Both the position numbers and the translations under genes were made by a program. Of a stretch of DNA of 64,000 nt, positions 26,391 through 36,241 are shown piece after piece (position 1 is the first letter of the stretch; each line of letters starts with the position of its first letter). The stretch spans positions 1 to 64,000 of the forward strand of contig CAWBFS010000016.1 of assembly GCA_963788085.1 (NCBI GenBank). Reading direction: 5' to 3'. The notes beneath the pieces are model-generated. The model saw only the letters and a program-made list of their open reading frames with translations. It was not told the DNA's origin and did no database searches. Origin of the DNA: AP-15 sp963788085. Its GTDB lineage: Bacteria; Pseudomonadota; Alphaproteobacteria; ATCC43930; CGMCC-115725.

Positions 26391-27334
26391 GTGCCGAGCC
26401 TTCATCCACAGATCCGGGAAGTGTTGAGGGTGATGGCCGAGGCGAAGCTTCGGCCGATCGAGGAAATGACGCCGGCCGAGGCGCGCGAGCAGATGGAAGC
26501 GACGGCCCGGGCGCGCAAGGCCGAGCCGCTGCCCGTCGCCCGGGTCGAAGAACGCATGATACCGGGCCCCGCCGGCGAGATCCGCTTGCGCCTCTACTGG
26601 CCGCGAGCCGCGGCGCCGGTGCCGGCGATCGTCTATTACCATGGCGGCGGCCATGTGATCGGCAGTCTCGACACCCACGATTTCGTCGCCCGCAACCTCT
26701 GCAGCGGGGTCGGGGCATTGGTCGCCTCGGTCGATTACCGGATGGGTCCCGAGCACAAATTTCCCGCGGCGGTGGACGATTCCTGGGCCGCCCTCCAGTG
26801 GGTCGGCGCGAATGCCGAAAGCCTCGGCGCCGATCCGGCCCGAATGGGCGTGCACGGCGACAGCGCCGGCGCCAACCTCGCAGCGGTGGTGGCACTGCTC
26901 GCCCGCGATGCCGGCAGCCCGAGATTGTCGCTGCAATCGCTCGTCTACCCGATCGCCGATTACGGCCTGGTCGGCGACAGCTATGAGAAATACGCCAATG
27001 GCTATGGCATCCTGACCAGGGGCGCGATGGAGTGGTTTCGCGACCACTATCTGCGCAGCCCGAGGACGCGCAGGATTGGCGCGCCTCGCCGATCAAGGCG
27101 GCCAGCCTCGCCGGAGCGGCGCCCGCAATTGTCGTAACTGCCGAGTGCGACGTGCTGCACGACGATGGTCAGCGCTATGCCGAGGCGCTGCAACGCGCCG
27201 GCGTGCCGGTCGAATACAGGGAGTTCCCCGGTATGATCCATGCCTTCTTTGGCATGGTGCCGGCGGTCGACGATGCGATGAACGCCCAGCGCCTCGTTTG
27301 GGCCGCGTTCAAACAGGCTTTCGCTGGCGCTTGA
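26391..27334 (+). pseudogene. Alpha/beta hydrolase (hormone-sensitive lipase family), one frame break
   Basis: An esterase/lipase of the HSL family. Oxyanion motif YYHGGGHVIGS, nucleophile elbow HGDSAGANLA (Ser), acid in TAECDVLHDDG (Asp), and His in FPGMIHAFFGM. The frame breaks near 27060 between DHYLRSP and EDAQDWRASPIKAASL; one base restores the family sequence. About 314 residues. GTG start at 26391. It ends about 38 nt before the first IS element, whose insertion left this gene uninterrupted. Confidence 0.85.
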
Positions 27335-27429
27335 CGTATCCGGCGCTGCAGCGCGCGGGCGTCGCTGTGTAGTGCACCCCAAAAGTGAGACACGGAAAAT
27401 AGGGGACAGTTTCTCGAGGAGAGGAACTG

Positions 27430-27834
27430 ATGAAGCACCGGGAGTATGCGACGGCATTGAAGCAGGCCGCGCTGGCGCGCCTGGCGGCAGGGGAGAGCGT
27501 CGCCGCGGTTGCGGGGGATCTGCAGCTTCGGGGGCGGCTTTTGTATGCGTGGCGGGACAAGGTTCGCAAGGGTGGGCCGGCGGCGTTGCGCGGGCTGGGC
27601 CGCCCGCGTAAGCGAGCAGCGGCGGTGGCGGGCCCGGCGGCATGTGAGGCGGCCGAGATGGGCGAGGACGAGCTGGCGCGGGCGCAGCGGCGGGTCGCCG
27701 CGCTGGAGCGCAAGATCGGCCAGCAGCAGGTCGACCTGGATTTTTTTCGGCGAGCCTTGCGGCATGTGAGGGAGAGGGTGCGACCCAGCGTCGTGCCTGG
27801 CGTCGTGCGGTCTACGAAGTCATCCAGACGATGA
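27430..27834 (+). CDS. IS3-family OrfA (helix-turn-helix)
   Basis: 134 residues. The N-terminal helix-turn-helix reads TALKQAALARLAAGESVAAVAGDLQLRGRLLYAWRDK, as in IS3 OrfA proteins, followed by a leucine-zipper-like helix (LARAQRRVAALERKIGQQQVDLDFF) that normally mediates OrfA/OrfAB multimerisation. The C-terminus runs into the start of OrfB, the region where programmed frameshifting produces OrfAB. Confidence 0.8.
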   Translation: MKHREYATALKQAALARLAAGESVAAVAGDLQLRGRLLYAWRDKVRKGGPAALRGLGRPRKRAAAVAGPAACEAAEMGEDELARAQRRVAALERKIGQQQVDLDFFRRALRHVRERVRPSVVPGVVRSTKSSRR

Positions 27835-28743
27835 CGAGCGCGATGCCGCAAGGCCAAGTCACGATCGAGCGCCTGTGCCGGCTGGCGCGCGTGAGCCGCG
27901 CCGGCTATTACCGCTTCTGGCAGACCAGCGCGCCGCGTCAGCACGACACCGCGGCGCGCGACACGATCCAGCGGCTGGTGCTGGCCAACGGCCGCTATCG
28001 TCGCGGCTACCGCTACATCACCCAACAGCTGCGCCGCGAAGGCCTGATCGTCAACCACAAGCGCGTGCTGCGCCTGATGCGCGAGGACAATCTGCTGGGT
28101 CTGCGCCGGCGGCCGTTCGTGCCGCTGACGACCGATCGGCGGCACCCCTGGCCGGTGGTGCCAAACCGGGCGCGCGACATGCAGCTCAGCGGTCTGGACC
28201 AGCTGTGGGTCGCCGACATCACTTACATCCGGCTGCAGGAGGAATTCGCCTATCTGGCAATCATCCTCGATGCCTTCAGCCGCCGCGTCGTCGGCTGGGC
28301 GATGGCCGATCATCTCGGCGCCGGTCTGGCGGTACGGCGCTGACCATGGCGCTGACGGCGCGCCGCCCGCCCTGGGCAGCCTGGTCCACCATTCCGATCG
28401 CGGCGTGCAGTAGGCCTGTGCCGAGTACACTCGCCTGCTCGACGCGCACGGGATTGCCGCCAGCATGAGCCGGGTCGGCAATCCCTACGACAATGCCAAG
28501 GCCGAGCGTTTCATCCGGACGCTCAAGAGCGAAGAGATCGATCCAGCACCCGGTACCGCGATCACCGCGACGCGGCGGGCCGTCTCGGCGCCTTCATCGA
28601 CCACGTCTACAACAGCCAGCGCCTGCACTCGGCGCTCGACGATCAGACGCCCGTCGCGTCGAGGCCGAGCACCGAGCGCGGTCCCGCGCCACCGCGCTCT
28701 CTCACCACGGTGGGTTTTCAAGGGATACGGAAATCTACGGTGA
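27831..28743 (+). pseudogene. IS3-family OrfB transposase, broken
   Basis: The DDE integrase is recognisable: HTH_21 region (RLARVSRAGYYRFW, GYRYITQQLRREGLIVNHKRVLRLM), first Asp in LWVADITYI, second Asp in HHSDRGVQ, Glu in NPYDNAKAERFIRTLKSEE. The frame is lost near 28335 and again near 28555, and the codon after HSDRGVQ is TAG where a Tyr is expected. The element cannot make an active transposase from this copy. Confidence 0.85.
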
Positions 28744-28967
28744 TGCCCGATGCCAACCGACGCCATGAACGCCGACGCCGGCGAGCATCGCCCGTCGGCG
28801 TCGGCCGCATCACCGTGAGTTTCCGGCCGGCTATTCCTCGGCGGGTTGCTCCCCAGCAGAGCCCGCCTCCGCTTCGCCGGCCTCGCCAGTGTACGTCCAT
28901 CACCATTCCGGCACAATCCAACGCCGGTCAACCTGTCCTCATTTTCCTGTCTCACTCATGGGGTGCA

Positions 28968-29864
28968 GTTCACTGATATCGCTGTAAATCCCGCAAAATA
29001 CAGCCAGGAGGCCGGCCTCAGCCGCAGAAACCCTCGCATTTTGACTGGCGCCAGCGGCAGATAACAGCCAGGAACAGCGAGCAAGAACAGCGAAAAAACA
29101 GCCAGCAAGCGCCGTCATCTCGGTACAACGCGATTCGAGTGCTAGCGCGGGCCGGCGAGGGCAGCAGATCGCATTACGATCCCGGTCCTTCCGCACTCGC
29201 CCTTCGAAAAAATTGCACTACCCGATATCACGAAAAATATCCTCTCAATCCGGCCCCGCAGCCACAATGTTCACGTTCAAGCACTCGGTACCATGCCATT
29301 ATGGCAACTTTCGGGTCCGCGTGTGCGCTCGCCGCTCGCCCTCCACCTGAACGAAGCCTCTCAGTCTAAATAATTTCTGCTGTCGACCCTGAGCGCCACG
29401 CGGCCACCGCCGTCGAACGGCAGGATTTGCCCCAAAGCCGACCCCTGTGATCACCCTCACGAACGGCGAGGTAGGGTGGAAAGCTGCCCTCGGCCGGCTG
29501 CCGTGAAGCGGACCTTTGAGACCAAGTCCCGAGACACCATCATGTCCTACTAACGGTGATTGTCGCGGTGTCGCGAAGTGCGATTTCAGGCCAGACGGGT
29601 TTCAGACTGGGCGTTTTGCCACGCCCTGATCGGAGCGATTTCCAAGACACGATTTGCAGCCGGTTGCATGGCCCGGAAACCAAACAAAGCGGAGCCGGCT
29701 CTTCGCGGCTCTGAACTCGGTCGAGATGATCTTCAGCGGCCCGTGGAGCCTCATGGCGGTCTTTCCCGAGACCCGAAGATGACGCTCTACTGGCGGCGGA
29801 TCCGCGCGCCTCCGCGGCGGCTAGCAACGCACTTGAAGCGCGAACAGATCGTGATGCATTGTTT
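28968..29864. other. Non-coding, degenerate stretch between IS copy A and the broken amidohydrolase
   Basis: No open frame here shows family motifs or consistent codon use. The first 140 nt contain several scattered AACAGC/ACAGCCAG words (near 29002, 29068, 29088). The remainder has short mixed-frame ORFs only. I see no RNA gene or clear promoter. Confidence 0.5.
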
Positions 29865-31222
29865 TTATTCGATCACACTTCCCATTCTTGGCGCTGCGCC
29901 AGTGCGAGCGTCCTTGTGGATCTTGCCGTCCTTCATTATGACGACAAGGTTCTTGTCCGGTTCGGCGAGCAGATTGAGGTCCTGGAGCGGATCGCCCGCC
30001 ACCACGAGCAGGTCGGCGTAGGCGCCGTCCTCGATAACCCCGAGCTTTCCAGGGTAGGGATGCGCGGACCGGACAGCGCCAGCAGCTCGGCGTTGCCGGC
30101 CGTTGCCATCCTGAGAGCCTCGGCGTTGCTGTACCAGCGCGACATATGAGTCGAAGCACCCCCTGCCGCTCGGCGACTTCAGATGAGAAGAGCAGGTCGC
30201 TCCCCCACGCCGTCTTGATCCCGTACTTCTTGGCGTATCCGTACATAGTGGGAGTTCCGGCCAGCACCTGCAGCAGGTTGATGCGGCTTTGGCCGGTCAT
30301 CGGCGCGTTGTCGGTCTCGTCGATGAACGGCTGGGTACTGAGCCACACGCCCTTGTCCGCCATCAGCTTCGCGGTCGCCTCGTCCATCAGGTGACCGTGC
30401 TCGATGCTTGGCCCCCGGCATCATCGCCCTTTTATGGCGGCCGGGGGATAGGCGTGCACCGCGACGTAGGTGTTGCGATCGGCGGCCGCTTCGACACCGA
30501 CGCGCAACTCCGGGACCGTGAAGGTCACCATGTCCAGGGTCGTACGGGCGAGGCGACCCCACCGCCGCTAATCATCTGGATCTGCGAGGCCCCGAGGAAC
30601 AGCTGCTCGCGCACGCGCAGGCGCACCTCGTCGGCGCTGTCGGCGATGGCAGCGGCGCCCAGGCTTCGAGTTGGCTCAGGGCCGCCGGGGCTTCTCGGAA
30701 CATCCGAATTCATGCGCATGTCGCCGTGGCCGCCGGTCGTCGTGATCATCGCCCCGCACGGATAGATGCGAGGACCGACGGCCAGCCCGGAATCGATCGC
30801 CTTCTTCAGCGGGAAGGAGGGTCCGCCCAGATCCCGTACGGTCGTGAAGCCCCGCATCATAGTTCGCTCGGCCTGGGCGCTGGCGGAAAGGAAGACGAAG
30901 CCGATGTCGGCCGTCAGCAGCTGCGCCGGGTTCAGGCTGGCGAACATCACGTGCCAGTGCGCGTCGATCAGGCCAGGATCAGCATGCGCCCGCCGCAATC
31001 GATCAGCCGCGCGCCCTCAGGCGCGCCCTGGCCGGCCCCCAAATCTGCTTCCATCCGTCCGTCCTCGATCCGCAGGCTCTGACCACCGCGCAAACCGAGG
31101 ATTTGCCGTCGAACAGCTGGAAAGTTAGTGATGACGGTCGGCGGCGCGGCCCGCGTCGCCTGCGCGCTCGCCCTGGGCGCGAAACCGAGGCCGGCGAGCG
31201 CGCCGGCCGCGCCTGCGAGCAT
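29865..31222 (-). pseudogene. Amidohydrolase (imidazolonepropionase-like), multiply frame-broken
   Basis: A metal-dependent amidohydrolase with an apparent export signal (MLAGAAGALAGLGFAPRASA). The metal-binding HxH is in PGLIDAHWHVMFASL. Further blocks are TTVRDLGGPSFPLKKAIDSG, GGHGDMRMN, GASQIQMISGGGV, VAVHAYPPAA and KTAWGSDLLF, and the end reads LAEPDKNLVVIMKDGKIHKDA to a stop at 29865. These lie in at least five frame segments (breaks near 31000, 30545, 30430, 30150 and 30050). The number of breaks in 1.4 kb is far above the neighbours, so I regard it as a true pseudogene. Confidence 0.8.
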
Positions 31223-31971
31223 ACCGCGGCAGAAAGCTCCCGCGTGATCCGTCGATCCGCGGATCGTACCGTCGGTTGGCAGCAAAGGCAGTCCGCCGCG
31301 ACCGCGTCGGCCTCGCCATCCGCAACGCAAGTAAAACAACGGCGACCTCACTGCCAGAGAAAGACGCCTGCCGACTTCCCGGGTATCATTGGCTCAATGC
31401 GTGGCTCGGGAGTCGCCGTCTCGCTCGCCCCAACCTGTACCGGAGAGGGGGACTGGGTTAATTAGGCGAAACACCTAGACGCCCAGGTGGCCAAGGCGCC
31501 CCGAGGGACTGGCGCGCGTTGGAGACTCGACGTCGGGGGAAAGGGGCGCCGCAACCCAGGCCGCAGCCTCGCTCACCGCAAAACCAGGGTCTCCCAAGGT
31601 CGGCTGTGGGTCGGCCTCCAGCGGTTCGATTGCGGTCCCGCGAACGGCGGTTTCGGCGCTACCGCGGCATCCGATAAGCAGCAGCGCGGGTCGGCTCGCC
31701 ACCGTAGCGGACTTGTAAAGGGAGACCTTGCCGCTTTGAGATTGGCCGAGCCGCCCCGATGGCGTTATTAATGCTGGCTTGCCTCAGCTTAAGCCCGCCT
31801 CATGCAGGAGCGAAGGTGACCCGCCCCCGTGCTGCCGATCGCGCCGGACCCGAACGCAGGCGCTGCGGCCGCTTATCGACGTCGAGAGACGATCGAAGGA
31901 GCGGCGCGAGGGCGCGCCGCCCGCGCCGCCGCCCTGCGTGCCGACGATCTTCTGAAGCGGCAAGCCCGCCG
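31223..31971. other. Intergenic stretch without recognisable genes
   Basis: Between the amidohydrolase remnant and the SDR gene. Short ORFs on both strands are basic and low in complexity, with no family motif. I see no tRNA-like fold, repeat or promoter I would defend. Confidence 0.4.
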
Positions 31972-32739
31972 TCAAATCGCCATCCAGCCGCCATCGACAT
32001 TGTAGGCGGCGCCGGAGACATAGCTCGCGCGGTCGGAGCAGAGCCAGACGACCATTTCGGCGATCTCCTCGGGGTTCCCCATGCGGTGGAAGGGGACCTG
32101 CGCGAGGATCGCCTCGCCGCGCCGGCGCATGGTTTCCTCGGTCATCGGCGTCTTGATGTAGCCGGGGCACACCGCGTTCACCCGGATATTGGCCTCGGCA
32201 TATTCGATCGCGGCGGTTTTGGTCAGGCCGAGAACGCCGTGCTTGGCGGCGACATAGGCGGACGAGGTCGGCAATCCGACGAGCCCGGCGATCGAGCCGG
32301 TATTGACGATATTCCCGCCGCCCTGGGCCTGCATCTGCGGGAGCTCGTGCCGCATGCACAGCCATACCCCCTTGAGGTTGACCGCGATCATGCGGTCGAA
32401 GGCCTCCTCGGACCATTCGGCGGTCTTCTTGCCGGCCGCTTCGACGTGCCAGCCGGCGATGCCGGCATTGTTGAAGGCGCAGTCGAGCCGGCCATAGGCG
32501 CCCACCGTGCCTTCGATCATGGCGCGGACATCCGCGTCGCGGGTCACGTCACCCGACAGCGATATCGCCTGACCCCCGGCCGCGTTGACCTGCGCGACGG
32601 TTTCGCGGGCGGCTTCGGCCGACACATCGGCGACCGCGACGCGCGCGCCTTCGCGGGCAAAGGCCAAGGCCGTGGCGCGGCCGATCCCGCCCCCGCCGCC
32701 TGTGATCAACGCCGATTTCCCGTCGAGCAACCCGGCCAT
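31972..32739 (-). CDS. Short-chain dehydrogenase/reductase (classical SDR)
   Basis: 255 residues. Cofactor motif TGGGGGIGRATA, adenine-pocket Asp in VADVSAE (suggesting NAD preference), NNAGIAG, catalytic Ser in NTGSIAGLVG and the Y-x3-K motif YVAAKHG, then PGYIKTPM. The C-terminus SGAAYNVDGGWMAI is typical. The start at 32739 gives MAGLLDGKSALITGG. It is divergent from a methyltransferase gene; a CRP-type site lies between them. Substrate unknown. Confidence 0.92.
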   Translation of the reverse strand: MAGLLDGKSALITGGGGGIGRATALAFAREGARVAVADVSAEAARETVAQVNAAGGQAISLSGDVTRDADVRAMIEGTVGAYGRLDCAFNNAGIAGWHVEAAGKKTAEWSEEAFDRMIAVNLKGVWLCMRHELPQMQAQGGGNIVNTGSIAGLVGLPTSSAYVAAKHGVLGLTKTAAIEYAEANIRVNAVCPGYIKTPMTEETMRRRGEAILAQVPFHRMGNPEEIAEMVVWLCSDRASYVSGAAYNVDGGWMAI

Positions 32740-32829
32740 CGCGCCCTCCCATCCGATCCGCTGCGATCCTGCCATAACCGCCGCGGCCGTGCCCAGGGCC
32801 GAAATGAACCCGCCCCGGCTGATTGGGAA

Positions 32830-32845
32830 TGTGAGCTATCTCACA
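32830..32845. promoter_or_regulatory. CRP/FNR-family binding site, perfect symmetric core
   Basis: TGTGAGCTATCTCACA contains the exact TGTGA-N6-TCACA core of CRP sites. It lies 80 nt upstream of the methyltransferase ATG at 32925 and 91 nt upstream of the divergent SDR start, so it could control either or both. Binding by a cAMP-responsive regulator is inferred from the motif. Confidence 0.6.
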
Positions 32846-32924
32846 CTCCGCGACTGATCCGTGAAGCATTCTGTTCAGCCGGCCCAAATCGGACAAGCCG
32901 GGCAGCACTCTCAGGGAGGAACCC

Positions 32925-33981
32925 ATGGTTGACGACGCGAAACTGCATCAGTTTATGGGACAAATGTTGTCGGATCTCGGCGGCGCGGCGAGCGTTGCAC
33001 TGGTCCGGATCGGTGATGCGTTGGGGCTCTACAAAGCTCTGCACGAGCGCGGCCCAATGACCGTAGACGAGCTTGCTGCCGCGGCCGGCAGTCAACCAGC
33101 GCTATCTGCGCGAATGGCTGTCGCATCAGGCAGCCTCGAACTATCTCTCATATGACCCGGCGACGCAGAAATTCACTCTGCCGCCGGAACAGGCGATGGT
33201 CTTCGCGATCGAGGACAGCCCCGTCTACATGATGGGGGCGTTCGACCTGATGACATGGATAACCGAGAGCAAGGATCAGATCCAGGCGGTGTTCCCGGCC
33301 GGCGGCGGCGTGCCGTGGAGCGACCACACGAGCTGTTTCTTTTGCGCGGTCGCGCGCTTTTTCCGCCCCGGCTACCACAACAATCTGGTGAGCAACTGGC
33401 TGCCGGCGCTTGACGGCGTCGTCGAAAAGCTCCAGCGCGGTGCCAAAGTCGCCGATGTCGGATGCGGCCACGGCTGGTCCACCGTGCTAATGGCCAAGGC
33501 CTTCCCCAATTCGCAATTCATCGGCTACGACTTCCATCCGAATTCGATCGAGAACGCGGCGGCGCATGCTCGTGAACACGGGGTCACGGCGAACACCCGT
33601 TTCGAGGTCGCCACGGCCAAGGGCTATCCGGAGAAAGACTTCGATTTCGTGGCTTTCTTCGACTGTCTGCACGATATGGGCGACCCGGCTGGCGCGGCCG
33701 CCCACGTTCGGCAATCTTTGAAGCCGGACGGTTCGTGGATGATTATCGAACCAATGGCGGGCGATCGGCTCGAAGACAATTTGAACCCGGTCGGGCGGAT
33801 CTATTACGCGGGCTCAACGATGGGCTGCGTGCCGACCTCGCTCTCGCAAGAGATTGGCGCCGCACTCGGCGCGCAAGCCGGCGAGGCGAGACTGCGCGAT
33901 GTCATCAGCACGGGTGGGTTCCGCAGTGTCAGACGCGCCGCTGAAACGCCGTTCAACATGATCCTCGAAGCGCGCCCGTAA
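32925..33981 (+). pseudogene. Class I SAM-dependent methyltransferase with N-terminal winged helix, one frame break
   Basis: About 351 residues. The N-terminal dimerisation/winged-helix part (GLYKALHERGPMTVDELAAAAG) is followed, after a frame break near 33090, by NQRYLREWLSHQAASNYLSYD. The SAM-binding motif I is VADVGCGHGWSTVLMAKAFP, with the acidic residue in IGYDFHPNSI and motif FVAFFDCLHDMGDP. This architecture occurs in actinobacterial Rv2258c-like and caffeate O-methyltransferase-like proteins. A good GGGAGGA site precedes the ATG. One inserted base explains the break. Confidence 0.85.
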
Positions 33982-34008
33982 TCCCGACAAGTCGGACGCT
34001 CGTGCAGG

Positions 34009-34641
34009 TCAGGCGGCGCGAGATGGAAGCAGACCGAGCGCGATGAGCTCCTCCCGCAATTTCGCTGGCGTCGTGAAATGGATAGTGTGGATGCCGAAGG
34101 GACGCGCGGCGGCGACGTTCGCCTTGACATCGTCGATGTAGACGGCGCGCTCCGGCTCTATCGCGAACCGCTCGATCAGCAGCGCGAAAATCCGCGGATC
34201 CGGCTTGATCACCTCGACCTCGCCCGAGACCAGAATTCCCCGGAACCAGCGGAGAAACGCAAACCGCTCCAACGCCGCCGGATAGGTTTCGGCCGACCAA
34301 TTGGTGAGGCCGTAGAGCGGCGTGCCGCGATCCCGCAGCTCGGCCAGGATCTCGACCGAGCCGGCAATCGGGCCGGCCAGCATCTCGTCGAAGCGGTTGC
34401 CATAGGCCTCGATCAGCTCGGCCTTGTCGGGATGGTCGGCCTTCAGCAGTCGGGCGCCTTCGGCGAAGCTGCGGCCGGCATCCTGGCAGCGGTTCCATTC
34501 ATGAGTGCACACCGTTGCCAGAAACTGTTCCATCGCCGCCTCGTCGCCGGCGAACAGCTTGCGGTACAGATGCCGCGGGTCCCAGTCGATCAGAACCCCG
34601 CCGAGGTCGAACACCACGATGCTGCGGCCCGCCTCGGTCAT
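34009..34641 (-). CDS. HAD family hydrolase (YihX-like phosphatase)
   Basis: 210 residues. Motif I VVFDLGGVLIDWDP carries Asp but the usual second Asp is replaced by Gly (DLGGV), as in the YihX/epoxide-hydrolase-N branch. Motif II is GLTNWSAET (Thr-Asn) and motifs III/IV are EVEVIKPDPRIF (Lys) and YIDDVKANV. It probably dephosphorylates a sugar phosphate such as glucose 1-phosphate. It ends just downstream of the methyltransferase gene, tail to tail. Confidence 0.9.
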   Translation of the reverse strand: MTEAGRSIVVFDLGGVLIDWDPRHLYRKLFAGDEAAMEQFLATVCTHEWNRCQDAGRSFAEGARLLKADHPDKAELIEAYGNRFDEMLAGPIAGSVEILAELRDRGTPLYGLTNWSAETYPAALERFAFLRWFRGILVSGEVEVIKPDPRIFALLIERFAIEPERAVYIDDVKANVAAARPFGIHTIHFTTPAKLREELIALGLLPSRAA

Positions 34642-34686
34642 TCAGAAGCGGCCCTTGGCTCGGTAAGCTGAAAACCGAAAAGCTCG

Positions 34687-34762
<76 letters not shown>

Positions 34763-34824
34763 GCGCCGGCGAGGGGCGCTTATAGAAGAAACGCCGCAAC
34801 CCTGTCCAGCCGGACGTTCCCTCC

Positions 34825-35922
34825 TCAATCGAAGACGATGACGCCGCGGGCGACCTCGCCGGCCAGCATCAGCGCGAAGCCTTCGTTGATCTCGTCGAAC
34901 CGGTAGGTCCGGCTGATCAGATCGTCGAGGTTGATCTTCTTTTCCAGGTCGAGATCGGCGAGGATCGGGAAATCGATGTTGGGCCGCACCGAGCCGTAAT
35001 AGGTGCCGCTGATGACCTTCTCGCCATAGACGATCTGCGACGGGTTGATCGGCGCCCGGGTCGCGAAAGCCGGGATGCCGACCAGCACCGCCCGCCCGCC
35101 GGGCGCGACGGCGTCGATCACCTGCAATGCAGTCTGCTCGCTGCCGATCGCATCGAAGGCGTAGTCGACGCCGAGCCCTTCGGTCATCTCCCGCACCCGT
35201 TCGACGACGTTCCCGTCGGTGGCATTGATCGTGTGCGTCGCGCCAAAATTCCTCGCATAGTCGAGCTTGTTGTCGCGTAAATCGCAGGCGATGATCGGGT
35301 TTGCTCCGGCGAGTTGCGCGCCTTGGACGACGTTGAGCCCGACGCCGCCGCACCCGACCACCAGCACGCTGGAGCCGGCCGGGACCCGGGCGTGTCGGAT
35401 CACCGCGCCGATCCCGGTCGCGACGCTGCAGCCGATGATCGCGGCATGGGTAAACGGCAGGTCGTCGCGCACCTTGACGACCTGCTCGGCGGGACAGACG
35501 ACCTCTTCGGAGAACGTTCCGATACGCGCCATCTGATTGACCGGCTCGCCGTTCAGCCTGACGCGGGCCGTCCCGTCATGCATGCGCCAGCGCGGCGTGT
35601 CGTTGTGGCCGATGCACAGCACGCTCTGGCCGGAAGAGCAATAGCGGCAGCGCCCGCAATGTGGCCGGAACGAGAAGATGACGTGGTCGCCGGGCCTCAC
35701 ATTGTCGACGCCCGGCCCGTTCTCGACGACGATGCCGGCGGCCTCGTGCCCGAGCACCATCGGCAGCGGCAACGGCCAATCCCCGTTCATGATGTGCCAG
35801 TCGCTCATGCAGACGCCGGCTGCCTTGACCTGGACGCGGACCTCTTTGGACTTTGGCGGCTCCTGCTCGAGATCGAGGATCTGCAAGGGTTTGTTAACTT
35901 CCGTGAGAACCGCGGCGCGCAT
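34825..35922 (-). CDS. Zinc-dependent alcohol dehydrogenase (class III-like MDR)
   Basis: 365 residues, medium-chain dehydrogenase. Catalytic zinc ligands: Cys in AAGVCMSDWH, His/Glu in LGHEAAGIV, Cys in IIGCSVATG. The structural zinc loop has four cysteines in PHCGRCRYCSSGQSVLC. The NAD motif is VVGCGGVGLNVVQGA followed by Asp in ACDLRDNK. This arrangement is close to S-(hydroxymethyl)glutathione dehydrogenase and benzyl alcohol dehydrogenase lineages. GGGAGGG precedes the ATG. Intact. Confidence 0.93.
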   Translation of the reverse strand: MRAAVLTEVNKPLQILDLEQEPPKSKEVRVQVKAAGVCMSDWHIMNGDWPLPLPMVLGHEAAGIVVENGPGVDNVRPGDHVIFSFRPHCGRCRYCSSGQSVLCIGHNDTPRWRMHDGTARVRLNGEPVNQMARIGTFSEEVVCPAEQVVKVRDDLPFTHAAIIGCSVATGIGAVIRHARVPAGSSVLVVGCGGVGLNVVQGAQLAGANPIIACDLRDNKLDYARNFGATHTINATDGNVVERVREMTEGLGVDYAFDAIGSEQTALQVIDAVAPGGRAVLVGIPAFATRAPINPSQIVYGEKVISGTYYGSVRPNIDFPILADLDLEKKINLDDLISRTYRFDEINEGFALMLAGEVARGVIVFD

Positions 35923-36065
35923 GAAGCCCTCCCTCGGCCGGGATTAGCCGGATCGAACGGCATATAACCTTAGTTCCGCACGCCATCGGGTTCGCGTCAA
36001 CTGGCCAGGCGGGCGGAGACGTCCAGCCCCTCGCGCCCGGATTCGCAAAATCGGCCGGATTTTAG

Positions 36066-36094
36066 TTGACTTGGTTCCTGATTCGTTCTAGGGT
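36066..36094 (+). promoter_or_regulatory. Possible promoter for the diiron-protein gene
   Basis: TTGACT, 17-nt spacer, TAGGGT. The -35 is one base from consensus; the -10 is weak. It is 148 nt upstream of the ATG at 36242. The 319-nt gap 35923-36241 holds nothing else I recognise. Confidence 0.3.
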
Positions 36095-36241
36095 CCAAAA
36101 CATAAACATGCAGTCCGAATTCAACCGTGGCGACCGCTTTTTCAATCTGCGTTGGGCCGAGGCCGTTTCGATAAGAGGGACAAACGGGCCGGCAGATACC
36201 GCGTCATTCGCATAATCATTTTCATTCTGGAGTACTATGCA

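Larger units (their letters stand above)
27373..28967 (+). mobile_element. IS3-family insertion sequence, inactive (copy A)
   Basis: About 1.6 kb bounded by imperfect terminal inverted repeats: left TGCACCCCAAAAGTGAGACA, right (reverse complement) TGCACCCCATGAGTGAGACA, extending into GGAAAAT. It encodes an OrfA and a damaged OrfB transposase on the plus strand. I see no convincing target-site duplication beside the ends. It sits between an esterase gene and a decayed amidohydrolase region. Confidence 0.85.

Noticed and set aside
29540..30021. Overlapping 95- and 153-codon frames on opposite strands near 29.6 kb
   Set aside because: Neither has a recognisable domain or a ribosome-binding site, and the region lies in a decayed block.
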